Positions 1-7,800 are shown, counted from the first letter of the stretch. The stretch is 34,088 nucleotides of DNA from Kiloniellales bacterium (GCA_022361275.1 JAKSBE010000007.1:1-34088), one strand, 5' to 3'. Made by a program: numbers and translations. The notes: a model not told the origin generated them from the sequence alone.

Positions 1-1113
1 GCGGTAGGCGTCGACCGGCACGGTGTTGGTGAAGACGCAGGCGACCCGGTTGTAGACCTGCTTCAGGGTGTAGAGGCCGCAGAGCATGGGCGCGCCGGCG
101 CCGGTCGGGATGAAGGTCGAGAAGTTCGACAGATAGGCGCCGAGGTTGGCCGTGGTCAGGACCCGGATCGCCAGCATCTTGCCCTCGGCGTCGAGCGCGA
201 GCTCGGCCTCGGTCACGTGGTCGCGGCCCTGGGTGTCGCTGAGGAAGGCCTCGCTGCGCTCCGAGGTCCACCTGACCGGCCGGCCCAGCTTGCGGGCCGC
301 GTACATCACCATGACCTGCTCGCTGTAGAGGAAGATCTTCATGCCGAAGCCGCCGCCGACCTCGGGCGTCAGGATGCGGATCTGCTCCGGCGCGATCTTG
401 AAGACCTGCTCGGCGAGCTGGGCGCGCAGGCGGCCCCAGCCTTGACTTGGCGTGGTCAGGGTGAAGCGCCGGCTCTCGGCGTCGTACACGGCGAGGGCGA
501 CGCGCGGCTCCATCGAGTTGACGACCACCCGGTTGTTCACCAGGCGCAGGCGGGTGACGTGGGCGGCTTCCCGGAAGACCGCCTCTGTGGCCTCGGCGTC
601 GCCCATCTCCCAGTCGAGGCAGAGGTTACCCGGCGCCTCGTCCCAGACCTGAGGCGCCTCCGGCTTTTGCGCCTCGGCGGTGTCGGTCACGGCGGGCAGC
701 TCCCGGTAGTCGACCAGCACCCGCTCGACGGCGTCGCGGGCCTGATGCGGGGTCTCGGCCACGACGAAGGCCACCGGGTCGCCGACGTGGCGGACCCGGC
801 CGCGGGCCAGGACCGGGTTCGGCGGAGTCGGCCCGACCTTGCCGTCACGCCCGGGGATCGGGGTCATCAGCGGGATGTCGCCGATGCCGTCGGCGCTCAG
901 GTCGTCGGCGGTGTAGACCGCGACCACCCCCGGTGCCGCCTCGGCCTCCGCGCTGTCGATGGACAGGATCTCGGCATGGGCGTAGGGGCTGCGGACCAGG
1001 GCGCCGTAGACTTGGCCGGGCGCGGATACATCGTCGCTGTAGCTGCCCTGGCCGGTCAGCAGCCGCACATCCTCTAGCCGCCGCAGGCCCTGGCCGACGC
1101 CGAACTGTCCCAT
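1..1113 (-). CDS. Xanthine dehydrogenase/CO dehydrogenase family molybdopterin-binding large subunit (3' end outside window)
   Basis: The minus strand is open from an ATG at 1113 to the window edge (371 codons), beginning MGQFGVGQGLRRLEDVRLLT. The first ~120 residues match the a/b hammerhead domain (TGQGSYSDD, RSPYAHAEI, HVGDPVAFVVAE). The rest is the start of the molybdopterin-binding domain, with the GGGFGMK motif near residue 250 and a GRDH segment near 290. A GAAGGAG Shine-Dalgarno lies just before the ATG. Such proteins are the Mo-cofactor catalytic subunit of cytoplasmic hydroxylases that oxidise CO, purines, aldehydes or N-heterocycles, together with FAD and 2Fe-2S subunits. The window stops at VDAYR, just where the active-site loop that separates form I CoxL from form II and other hydroxylases begins. 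The substrate therefore cannot be read here. Confidence 0.92.
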   Translation of the reverse strand, partial: MGQFGVGQGLRRLEDVRLLTGQGSYSDDVSAPGQVYGALVRSPYAHAEILSIDSAEAEAAPGVVAVYTADDLSADGIGDIPLMTPIPGRDGKVGPTPPNPVLARGRVRHVGDPVAFVVAETPHQARDAVERVLVDYRELPAVTDTAEAQKPEAPQVWDEAPGNLCLDWEMGDAEATEAVFREAAHVTRLRLVNNRVVVNSMEPRVALAVYDAESRRFTLTTPSQGWGRLRAQLAEQVFKIAPEQIRILTPEVGGGFGMKIFLYSEQVMVMYAARKLGRPVRWTSERSEAFLSDTQGRDHVTEAELALDAEGKMLAIRVLTTANLGAYLSNFSTFIPTGAGAPMLCGLYTLKQVYNRVACVFTNTVPVDAYR

Positions 1114-1262
1114 GGCTGCTCCTTCGGATTGCTCGTCGTTGCGGGTCGGGGAGAAGAACCTGCGCGATCCTAGCGAAGCCCTCCTGCCAGGACCAGAGCC
1201 GAAATCCCGCGAGGCGCCGAAACCCGCGGTCTGCCTGGGCTGCGGTGCAAGACAGGATTGAT

Positions 1263-1292
1263 TTGGGATTCGGCGCTGCAACTGCGCTAGAG
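1263..1292 (+). promoter_or_regulatory. Possible sigma-70 type promoter for the DUF898-M48 pair
   Basis: TTGGGA (1263-1268) and CTAGAG (1287-1292) are separated by 18 bp and lie about 50 bp before the ATG at 1344, in the 230-bp divergent gap. CTAG-containing -10 boxes are common in alphaproteobacteria. This is pattern matching by eye only. Confidence 0.3.
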
Positions 1293-1343
1293 TGCCGCCG
1301 TCGCCGCGTGGCGCGAGAGCCACCTTGCAGGAAGGGTGCGAAG

Positions 1344-2483
1344 ATGAACGATCAGGCCACAACGGCCCTCGGCGGGACCGGCGGCCGCCGCGCCATAGAG
1401 CTCAGCTACGACGGGCGGCCGGGCGAGATCGGCAAGATCGCCTTTGTGAACAGCCTCCTGGGGCTGCTCACGCTCGGGATCTACCGTTTCTGGGCCAAGA
1501 CCCGGCTGCGCCGTTATCTCTGGAGCCATGTCACGATGGACGGCGACCGCTTCGAGTACACCGGCCGCGGGATCGAGCTCTTCATCGGTTTCCTGATCGC
1601 GGGTCTCTTCCTGGGCCTGTTGTTCGGCGTGGTCTTTGCGGGCAGCATCCTGCTCGACCAGGGGCCGGGGACGGTCAACCCGCTGGAGTTCATTTATGTG
1701 CTCGTGATCGTCTTCCTGATCCCCTTCGCGCTCTACCGCGCCCGGCGCTACCGGCTGTCGCGGACCCGGTGGCGGGGGATTCGTGCCGGGCAGACCGGCT
1801 CCGCGGTCAAGTACGCCTTCATGACCCTGGGCCTTCAGATCCTGCTCGTCTTCACGCTGAGCCTGACCTACCCCCTCTACCGCACCATCCTGCAGCGCTA
1901 TCGGACGACGAACACCTGGTTCGGCGACCAGCGCCTGGATTTCGACGGCCGCGCCGGGCCGATGTTCGGCAAGTGGCTGCTGACGCTGCTGCTTTACATC
2001 CCGACTCTGGGCTTTAGCTATTTCTGGTACCGCACGGCCGAGTTCCGCTACTACGCCAGCGAGACCCGCTACGCCGGACTCGCCCTCAACTCCAACCTCG
2101 AGGCCGGGCGGGTGATCGGCATCATCCTGCTCTCGAGCATCGCGTCCCTGCTTTTCATCGGCCTCATGTTTCCGGTCTTCATGGTCGCCTTGAACGCCTT
2201 CGCCCCCGGATTGGCGGAGGCGGGGGGCGCGGCGCCCCCGGCCGACCCCGCCCGGTTGCTCGATCCCGCCCTCATCGCCGTCTACGTGATCTTGGCGATC
2301 GTCGTCGTGACGGGCCTGGGATTCATTCAGACGGTCCTGCTGCTCCATCCCATGACCAGCGCGATCATCGACAGCCTGAGGCTGGAGGGCACGATCGACT
2401 TCGAGGCGCTGCGGCAGCGCGCCGGAGAGGGGCCGCGGCACGGCGAGGGCCTGGCGGATGCCTTCGACCTCAGCCCGATCTGA
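1344..2483 (+). CDS. DUF898 (YjgN family) polytopic inner-membrane protein
   Basis: A 379-residue protein starting at MNDQATTALGG. The open frame extends much further upstream (to 933), but GGAAGG lies 8-12 bp before this ATG and the upstream part has no family character. About six hydrophobic segments are visible (for example residues 79-103 and 250-275, and two near the C-terminus). The protein has an internal duplication: FxGxxG...FWxxTxxRRY...YxG occurs near residues 18-75 and again near 193-245, typical of DUF898. The family's function is not established. The 18-bp gap to the downstream M48 protease suggests one transcript and a shared role at the membrane, perhaps protease partnership or envelope quality control. 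That role is inference. Confidence 0.88.
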   Translation: MNDQATTALGGTGGRRAIELSYDGRPGEIGKIAFVNSLLGLLTLGIYRFWAKTRLRRYLWSHVTMDGDRFEYTGRGIELFIGFLIAGLFLGLLFGVVFAGSILLDQGPGTVNPLEFIYVLVIVFLIPFALYRARRYRLSRTRWRGIRAGQTGSAVKYAFMTLGLQILLVFTLSLTYPLYRTILQRYRTTNTWFGDQRLDFDGRAGPMFGKWLLTLLLYIPTLGFSYFWYRTAEFRYYASETRYAGLALNSNLEAGRVIGIILLSSIASLLFIGLMFPVFMVALNAFAPGLAEAGGAAPPADPARLLDPALIAVYVILAIVVVTGLGFIQTVLLLHPMTSAIIDSLRLEGTIDFEALRQRAGEGPRHGEGLADAFDLSPI

Positions 2484-2501
2484 GGCCGGAGGCCGCGCGT
2501 C

Positions 2502-3623
2502 GTGACCGAGTACCGCGGCAGCTTCCACGACGGCGAGCGCGCCGCCAGCCATGCGGTCGTGGTCCGGCTGCGGATGCGCGAGCTCTGGATCGAGGATCCG
2601 GGCGGCAAGCTGCTCGCCATCTGGCCCTACGACAAGCTGCGCGCCGTCGACGAACTGGCGACCGCCAAGTCCGCGCGTCTGAGCTGCGCGGATGCTCCCC
2701 GTGCCAGGCTGGTGATCGAAGGCGAGGGCTTTTTGGCCGACCTGGCCGAGGAGGCGCCGGAGTTCAATCGCCGCACCCGCGCCCTCAGGCGGCTGATGCG
2801 GCGTGGCCTCTGGGCCGCCGCCGGCCTCGCCGCCGCGGCCGCGGTGTTCTGGGTCGTGCTGCCGCACGGCGTGCCCTTCCTCGCGCGGATGGTCCCGGTG
2901 TCCTGGGAGAAGGCCGTCGGCGCCTCGGTGCTGGACGACCTGCTGGCCTACTTCGCGGCGATGGAGGACGAGGAGGAGGCCCGGACCTGTGACGTCGCAG
3001 CGGGCCGGGAGGCGCTCGACCGCCTGGTGGCGCGGCTCGACGGCGCCACGGAGTCGCCCTACGACTACACGGTCATCGTCGTCGACCTCGACGTCATGAA
3101 TGCCTTCGCGCTGCCCGGCGGCTACATCGTGATCTTCGACGGCCTGCTCGACTTCGCCAAGTCGCCGGAAGAGGTCGCCGGGGTCTTGGCGCACGAGATG
3201 GGCCACGTGATCCATCGCCACGGCACCCAGGCGATGCTGCGACAGTTGGGTCTGGCGGTGATCTTCGACTTCATGATGGGCGGCGGCGGTTCGATCGGCG
3301 TCGAGCTCGGCAGCCTGGTGCTCTCCCTGTCCTACAGCCGCGAGGCCGAGCTGCAGGCCGACGCCACCGGGATCGAGATCCTCCAGAGCGCCGGGCTGCG
3401 GCCGGTCGGCCTGGCCGCCTTCTTCAAGCGGCTTCAGACCAGGGAGGGGGACCTCACCGGACCCTTCCAGGTGCTGTCGACCCATCCCAGCTTCGCGGCC
3501 CGCCTGGATCGCCTCAAGGACGTCGAGGACACGGGCGAGACGAGCATGAGCCCCGGCGACTGGGCCGCTCTCAAGGCGATCTGCGGCGCCGGCCCGGACG
3601 ACGAAGATCAGACCGAGACCTAG
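2502..3623 (+). CDS. M48 family zinc metallopeptidase, membrane-anchored
   Basis: 373 residues from a GTG start, with GGAGG at 2488-2492 (9-bp spacing). An N-terminal ~95-residue beta-rich domain (RGSFHDGERAASHAVVV) is followed by one hydrophobic segment at about 101-122, then the peptidase domain. The zinc site is HEMGH at residues 231-235, and the third ligand is the Glu of SREAELQAD about 55 residues further on. The C-terminal LSTHPSFAARLDRL is the usual M48 tail. Members degrade or process envelope proteins (BepA/HtpX/Oma1-like). The gene is probably cotranscribed with the DUF898 gene upstream. The stop codon TAG is part of the CTAG that opens the palindromic repeat downstream, so the element abuts the gene exactly. 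Confidence 0.93.
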   Translation: MTEYRGSFHDGERAASHAVVVRLRMRELWIEDPGGKLLAIWPYDKLRAVDELATAKSARLSCADAPRARLVIEGEGFLADLAEEAPEFNRRTRALRRLMRRGLWAAAGLAAAAAVFWVVLPHGVPFLARMVPVSWEKAVGASVLDDLLAYFAAMEDEEEARTCDVAAGREALDRLVARLDGATESPYDYTVIVVDLDVMNAFALPGGYIVIFDGLLDFAKSPEEVAGVLAHEMGHVIHRHGTQAMLRQLGLAVIFDFMMGGGGSIGVELGSLVLSLSYSREAELQADATGIEILQSAGLRPVGLAAFFKRLQTREGDLTGPFQVLSTHPSFAARLDRLKDVEDTGETSMSPGDWAALKAICGAGPDDEDQTET

Positions 3624-3822
3624 TGTCCCTTTGATTCTGAAATTCGCGAGAGCGAATTGCAGAATCAAAGGGACACTAACTCGTTGAATCTCGTGTGATT
3701 CAGCTTCCAAATCTCGGCACATGAAATGTGCCGAACTTTGAAACCATCACACTAGATCAAACTGCGCTCAATTGGAATCAGTTGAGCGCAGATAATTTGA
3801 TATATTTCATATAGATAGAGCA
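3620..3822. repeat. Composite palindromic repeat element, copy 1 (modules A, B, C)
   Basis: Three inverted-repeat modules stand in a row. Module A (3621-3678) has perfect 19-bp arms (3621-3639 and 3660-3678) around an inner 7-bp stem. Module B (3693-3752) has outer arms GTGTGAT/ATCACAC and inner arms CGGCACAT (3715-3722) and ATGTGCCG (3726-3733). Module C (3752-3822) has arms CTGCGCTCAA (3762-3771) and TTGAGCGCAG (3782-3791) and ends in an AT-rich tail TATAGATAGAGCA. CTAG occurs at 3620-3623 and at the B/C junction. Module B recurs at 17429-17495, and a shortened C recurs at 12387-12424. The AT-rich composition differs sharply from flanking genes. It resembles REP/MITE-like dispersed DNA. No transposase is present in the window. 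Confidence 0.85.
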
Positions 3823-3835
3823 GCCTGCGGCGGGC

Positions 3836-3857
3836 AAAAAGACCGCCGTTCCGGCGT
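3836..3857 (-). terminator. Probable intrinsic terminator of nrdB
   Basis: Read on minus, a 5-bp GC stem CGCCG-GAA-CGGCG (3844-3856) is followed by GTC and five T (complement of AAAAA 3836-3840), about 60 bp after the nrdB stop. The stem is short, so strength is uncertain. Confidence 0.5.
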
Positions 3858-3917
3858 AGAGGGCGGGCCGGCGTAGGGGCGGGCGGCCTGGGAAGGGTCC
3901 CACAGGGAGGAAGCCGG

Positions 3918-4877
3918 TCAGTCGAAGGCCTCTTCCCAGGTGCCCTGGGTCGCGGCCCGGGAATACTCGGTCGCGCGGTTCTCGAAGAAGTTGGTGTGCT
4001 CGACCCCGTTGAGCATGGCGTCCAGCCAGGGCAGGGGATTGGCCTCGACCCGGTAGATCGGCTGCAGGTCGAGCTGTGCCAGGCGGCGGTCGGCGATGTA
4101 GCGGATGTAGCGCTTGACCTCGGCCGCCTCCAGGCCCTGGACCCCGCCCAGCTCGAAGGCTAGGTCGATGAAGGCGCCCTCGTGGGTGACCACGGTCTCG
4201 CAGGCCCTGTAGATCTCGCGCTGCAGGTCCTCGGTCCAGATCTCCCTGTTCTCGGCGATGAAGCTGCGGAACAGGCGGATGATCGAATGGGTGTGCAGGG
4301 TCTCGTCGCGGACCGACCAGGAGACGATCTGGCCCATGCCCTTCATCTTGTTGAAGCGCGGGAAGTTGAGCAGGATCGCGAAGGAGGCGAAGAGCTGCAG
4401 GCCCTCGGTGAAGGCGCCGAAGACCGCGAGGGTCATCGCGATGTCCTGCTTGGTCTCGGTGCCGAACTGCTGCATGTAGTCGTACTTGTCCTTCATCTCC
4501 TTGTAGTGGAGGAAGGCCGAATACTCGGACTCCGGCATGCCGATGGTGTCGAGCAGGTGGGAGTAGGCCGCGATGTGCACCGTCTCCATGTTGGCGAAGG
4601 CGGCCAGCATCATCTGGATCTCGGTCGGCCCGAAGACCCGGGCGTAGTGCTTCATGTAGCAGTTGTTGACCTCGACGTCCGACTGCGTGAAGAAGCGGAA
4701 GATCTGGGTCAGCAGGTTGCGCTCGGCCTCGCTCAGGTTGCGCTGCCAGTCCTTGACGTCGTCGGCCAGGGGCACCTCTTCCGGCAGCCAGTGGATGCGC
4801 TGCTGGGTCAGCCAGGCCTCGTAGGCCCAGGGGTACTTGAACGGCTTGTAGACGGGGTTGGCTTCCAGCAGGGACAT
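3918..4877 (-). CDS. nrdB: Ribonucleoside-diphosphate reductase class Ia, beta subunit
   Basis: 319 residues. This is the ferritin-like radical-generating subunit that reduces NDPs to dNDPs with NrdA. The di-iron ligands can be placed against E. coli NrdB by spacing: D67, E98, H101 (METVH), E158 (TEGLQLF), E192 and H195 (RDETLH). The radical tyrosine is Y105, seven residues after E98. There is no N-terminal ATP-cone. The start ATG at 4877 has GGAGAAAG 7 bp upstream. It is about 810 bp downstream of nrdA on the same strand, with three small genes in between, whereas nrdA and nrdB are usually adjacent. A probable terminator follows. Confidence 0.97.
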   Translation of the reverse strand: MSLLEANPVYKPFKYPWAYEAWLTQQRIHWLPEEVPLADDVKDWQRNLSEAERNLLTQIFRFFTQSDVEVNNCYMKHYARVFGPTEIQMMLAAFANMETVHIAAYSHLLDTIGMPESEYSAFLHYKEMKDKYDYMQQFGTETKQDIAMTLAVFGAFTEGLQLFASFAILLNFPRFNKMKGMGQIVSWSVRDETLHTHSIIRLFRSFIAENREIWTEDLQREIYRACETVVTHEGAFIDLAFELGGVQGLEAAEVKRYIRYIADRRLAQLDLQPIYRVEANPLPWLDAMLNGVEHTNFFENRATEYSRAATQGTWEEAFD

Positions 4878-4946
4878 CTGTGACTTTCTCCGGCGAACTG
4901 TTGAACGGCGAACCGCCTGGGGCGGCTATTTTCCGTACTTGTGCTT

Positions 4947-5126
4947 CTATAGAATTCGACCGTCACGTCCGTGAATGACGAGCTGCCCGGACGTCGCAGA
5001 CCGGACCAACCGGCGGGCAAAGGAAACCGCCTCGGCCTTCGTCTCGAGCACGGCAGTGGCACGCTGACTTCCCTCGGCGGCCACCGCCCAGCCGTCCTCT
5101 CGAGGAACGACATGATAGGAGGCCAC
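4947..5126 (-). CDS. Small DUF2188-like protein (GTG start)
   Basis: A 59-residue ORF starting GTG at 5126 and ending TAG at 4947. AAGGA lies 8 bp upstream of the start, and a TGA in the same frame shortly before it fixes the start. The protein begins VASYHVVPREDGWAVAAEGS and ends LVIHGRDGRIL. That is the DUF2188 pattern: YHVVP..dGWAV..EG..RAT, then a helix KAEAVSFARRL, then VIHGRDGRI. The function of DUF2188 is unknown. It lies directly upstream of nrdB (69 bp) and overlaps the tail of the L7/L12-like frame, which suggests that tail is not real. Recognition is from memory of the family pattern. Confidence 0.72.
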   Translation of the reverse strand: MASYHVVPREDGWAVAAEGSQRATAVLETKAEAVSFARRLVRSATSGQLVIHGRDGRIL

Positions 5127-5388
5127 ACCTCCGGTCCTTATCTCTCAGCCGCACCTCAAAGCCTATTTCCCTCAAGTCGGCGACCGTTGGCTCGAGTCTG
5201 ATATTGTCGAGCAGACCGATCCTTACCTTCTCGTTGTCCAAGACACGGTCCACGGCTTCTTTCGCTTGGCTCAGGGAGTACCCAGCGACCTGTTGCAGTG
5301 CGCGAGTCGCACCGATCTTTCTGAAACCCGGCTTCCATCCGACAAGCCAGATCGCCTTAGAGCTTGACGCGGAACTCCTTCGGGACAC
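4963..5388 (-). CDS. Small protein with ribosomal L7/L12 C-terminal-like domain; ends uncertain
   Basis: The convincing part is about 70 residues from AIWLVGWKPGFRKIGATRAL through GYSLSQAKEAVDRVLDNEKV to DLREIGFEVRLRD. It follows the L7/L12 C-terminal pattern (helix, GLxLxEAKxxVD, second helix, GFEV strand). Stand-alone proteins of this type exist and their role is unclear. The start is not clear. GTG 5388 is used here, ATG 5403 or 5445 are alternatives, and none has a good ribosome site. After VRLRD the frame continues with an Arg/Cys-rich stretch that lies on top of the DUF2188 gene. Both other frames have stops within a few codons of this point. An indel near 5160-5180 may have removed the true stop, so the gene may be damaged. 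Confidence 0.5.
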   Translation of the reverse strand: MSRRSSASSSKAIWLVGWKPGFRKIGATRALQQVAGYSLSQAKEAVDRVLDNEKVRIGLLDNIRLEPTVADLREIGFEVRLRDKDRRCGLLSCRSSRGRLGGGRRGKSACHCRARDEGRGGFLCPPVGPVCDVRAARHSRT

Positions 5389-5640
5389 GGCCGGGCGAGG
5401 CATCCGTCGTGCGGGTCGCCCCTCGAATGCTAACTTCGGAGGCATTTGTCAGCGCCTTGGTATAAGGCCTCTGATACCAACGATATTGGCACCGGGACCA
5501 TCCACGTGAAGCCTGGACAATATCAGTAGCTTATTGTCGATCCGGAAATTGGCCATCACTTCGATGACTTCACCATCCACATCTACGGAAAAGGAAATGA
5601 CGTTGCCATCGAGCTCTATCCCGAGGACTTCCGTCGCCAT
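5357..5640 (-). pseudogene. Small conserved-looking protein gene split by a one-base frameshift
   Basis: The uninterrupted frame from ATG 5640 gives 63 residues (MATEVLGIELDGNVISFSVD...HVDGPGANIVGIRGLIPRR, stop 5449). A second frame beginning just before that stop reads TKALTNASEVSIRG, then ATRTTDASPGRVPKEFRVKL, and ends at TAA 5357. Adding one base near 5468 (after the GIRGL codons) joins them into one 94-residue protein, and the joined C-terminus looks protein-like while the IPRR end does not. I do not recognise a function. It is the first small gene after nrdA (45-bp gap). It may be a real mutation, a programmed shift or a sequencing error. Confidence 0.55.
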
Positions 5641-5685
5641 CGCGAGATGTCGGTCTCCTTGGCAGGCATCCTCGGCAAGAGGTCG

Positions 5686-7761
5686 CTATTGGCAGGCCAG
5701 GCACTCCTCGTAGTCGGTGGCGTTGAGGGCGGTGGCGGCCGCCTGGGGCCGCTCGTGGCCGTTGACCTTGCCCAGGTGCGGCACGGCCTTGCCGGCCGCC
5801 TTGTCGCCGAGCACCGATTCGGCGCGCTGGATCGACTTGGAGCGGCAGTAGTAGAGGCTCTTCACGCCCTTCTTCCAGGCCTGGAAATGGATCTGGTGCA
5901 GGTCGCGCTTATGCACGTCGGCCGGCAGGAAGATGTTCAGGGACTGGGCTTGGCAGACGTGGGGCGCGCGGTCGGCGGCGTGCTCGATCAGCCAGCGCTG
6001 GTCGAGCTCGAAGGCGGTCTTGAAGACATCCTTCTCCTCGTCGCCGAGGAAGTCCAGGTGCTGGACCGAGCCCTCGTGCACCGTGATCGAGGACCAGACC
6101 TCCTCGGTGTTTCGCCCTTTTTCCTCCAGCAGACGGGTCAGGTACTTGTTGCGCACGTTGAAGGAGCCCGACAGCGTCTTGTGGGTGAAGCTGTTGGCCG
6201 CGATCGGCTCGATGCCCGGCGAGGCGCCGCCGCAGATGATCGAGATCGAGGCCGTGGGCGCGATCGCCATCTTGTTGGAGAAGCGCTCGGCGATGCCGAA
6301 CTCGGCGGCGTCCAGGCAGGCGCCGCGCTCTTCCGCGAGCAGGGCCGAGGCAGCGTCGGCGGCCGTCCGGATCTCCTGGAAGATGCGCCGGTTCCAGACC
6401 TTGGCCATGACCCCTTCGAGGGGGATGCCGTTCTGCTGCAGGAAGGAGTGGAAGCCCATGACGCCCAGGCCGATCGAGCGCTCGCGCAGCGCCGAGTAGC
6501 GCGCCCGGGACATGGAATCCGGCGCGTTCTCGATGAAGTCGGTCAGCACGTTGTCGAGGAAGCGCAGGACGTCCTCGACGAAGCGCGCTTCGTCCTTCCA
6601 CTCGAAATAGGTCTCGAGGTTCAGGGACGACAGGCAGCAGACCGCGGTGCGGTCCTCGCCGAGGTGGTCGATCCCGGTCGGCAGGGTGATCTCGCTGCAG
6701 AGGTTCGACATCTTGACGTTGAGGCCGGCCAGCTTGTGGTGCTCGGGCACCGCCCGGTTCACGTGGTCGGCGTAGATCAGGTAGGGCTCGCCGGTCTCGA
6801 TCCTTGCGGTCAGGATCCGGATCCACAGGCTGCGCGCCTTGACCTTCTTGATCACCGCGTGGTCCTTGGGGCTGGTCAGGGCCCAGTCCTCGTCGTTCTC
6901 GACCGCGCGCATGAAGGCGTCGGGGATGACCACGCCGTGGTGCAGGTTCAGCGCCTTGCGGTTGGGATCGCCGCCGGTCGGCCGGCGCAGCTCGACGAAC
7001 TCCTCGATCTCGGGATGGCTGACCGGCAGGTAGACGGCGGCCGAGCCGCGGCGCAGGGAGCCCTGGCTGATCGCCAGGGTCAGGGAATCCATGACCCGGA
7101 TGAAGGGCACCACGCCGGAGGTCTTGCCGTTGTGGCCGACCTTCTCGCCGATCGAGCGCAGGTTGCCCCAGTAGCTGCCGATGCCGCCGCCGCGCGCCGC
7201 CAGCCAGACGTTCTCGTTCCACAGGCCGACGATGCCGTCCAGGCTGTCCTGGGACTCGTTGAGGAAGCAGGAGATCGGCAGGCCGCGGCCGGTGCCGCCG
7301 TTGGACAGAACCGGGGTCGCCGGCATGAACCAGAGCCGCGAGATGTAGTCGTAGAGCCGCTGGGCATGGGCCGAATCGTCGGCGAAATGGGCCGCGACCC
7401 GGGCGAAGAGGTCCTGGAAGCTCTCGCCGGGCATGAGGTAGCGGTCGGTCAGGGTCGCCTTGCCGAACTCGGTCAGCAGGGAGTCGCGCGTGCGATCGAT
7501 TCGGACCGTGATGCCGCGGCCGTTCTGGAAGACGTCGCGGATCTGGCCGTTGCCCAGGATCTCCTCGCCCAGAAGGCCCTCGTTCAGGCTATCCTCGGCG
7601 GCGTCCGAGTCGCCCGGGACGGGTTCAAGGGAGGCATCCACAACGCCGCCCGCGTTTTCCACAAGGGCCGTTTCCACAAAGGCCGTTTCTACAACGGCTG
7701 TTTCCACAAGGGCCGTGGCTCCGTTGTCCCTTTGATCCGCCAGGCTGGCCGCTCGGTCCAT
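5686..7761 (-). CDS. nrdA: Ribonucleoside-diphosphate reductase class Ia, alpha (catalytic) subunit
   Basis: 691 residues. The alpha subunit reduces ribonucleoside diphosphates using the radical made by NrdB. Visible residues are C165 (ISCFL) and C375 or C376 (CCLSSLNL) as the redox pair, N353-C355-E357 (NLCSE) as the active-site triad, YY of SLYYCRS for radical transfer, and the C-terminal EECLACQ dithiol tail that accepts electrons from thioredoxin/glutaredoxin. ATG 7761 has GAGGGG about 9 bp before it. The first ~70 residues are not conserved: residues 19-37 repeat VETA(V/F/L) four times, encoded by 15-bp repeats, and no ATP-cone is recognisable. Regulatory-looking palindromes lie just upstream. 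nrdB is on the same strand further downstream. Confidence 0.97.
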   Translation of the reverse strand: MDRAASLADQRDNGATALVETAVVETAFVETALVENAGGVVDASLEPVPGDSDAAEDSLNEGLLGEEILGNGQIRDVFQNGRGITVRIDRTRDSLLTEFGKATLTDRYLMPGESFQDLFARVAAHFADDSAHAQRLYDYISRLWFMPATPVLSNGGTGRGLPISCFLNESQDSLDGIVGLWNENVWLAARGGGIGSYWGNLRSIGEKVGHNGKTSGVVPFIRVMDSLTLAISQGSLRRGSAAVYLPVSHPEIEEFVELRRPTGGDPNRKALNLHHGVVIPDAFMRAVENDEDWALTSPKDHAVIKKVKARSLWIRILTARIETGEPYLIYADHVNRAVPEHHKLAGLNVKMSNLCSEITLPTGIDHLGEDRTAVCCLSSLNLETYFEWKDEARFVEDVLRFLDNVLTDFIENAPDSMSRARYSALRERSIGLGVMGFHSFLQQNGIPLEGVMAKVWNRRIFQEIRTAADAASALLAEERGACLDAAEFGIAERFSNKMAIAPTASISIICGGASPGIEPIAANSFTHKTLSGSFNVRNKYLTRLLEEKGRNTEEVWSSITVHEGSVQHLDFLGDEEKDVFKTAFELDQRWLIEHAADRAPHVCQAQSLNIFLPADVHKRDLHQIHFQAWKKGVKSLYYCRSKSIQRAESVLGDKAAGKAVPHLGKVNGHERPQAAATALNATDYEECLACQ
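7655..7714. repeat. Four 15-bp repeats in the nrdA 5' coding region, each with a DnaA-box-like core
   Basis: TTTTCCACA (7655-7663), GTTTCCACA (7670-7678), GTTTCTACA (7685-7693) and GTTTCCACA (7700-7708) occur at exactly 15-bp steps. The first fits the DnaA-box consensus TTWTNCACA; the others differ mainly in the first base. They encode the five-residue VETAx repeats of NrdA. Confidence 0.8.
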
Positions 7762-7800
7762 GGTGTCTTCCCCTCAGTCTATCCACCGCGCTGGGCGCCG

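Noticed and set aside
1287-3722. 811-residue minus frame opposite the DUF898 and M48 genes
   Set aside because: Shadow of GC-rich coding DNA. It is rich in Gly/Arg/Gln, has no motifs, and the plus-strand genes are clearly real.
3620-3822. Insertion sequence or CRISPR
   Set aside because: No transposase and no regular repeat-spacer units; only palindromic modules.
7655-7714. Replication origin
   Set aside because: DnaA-like boxes lie inside a coding gene, with no AT-rich unwinding region and no dnaA, parAB or gidA nearby.
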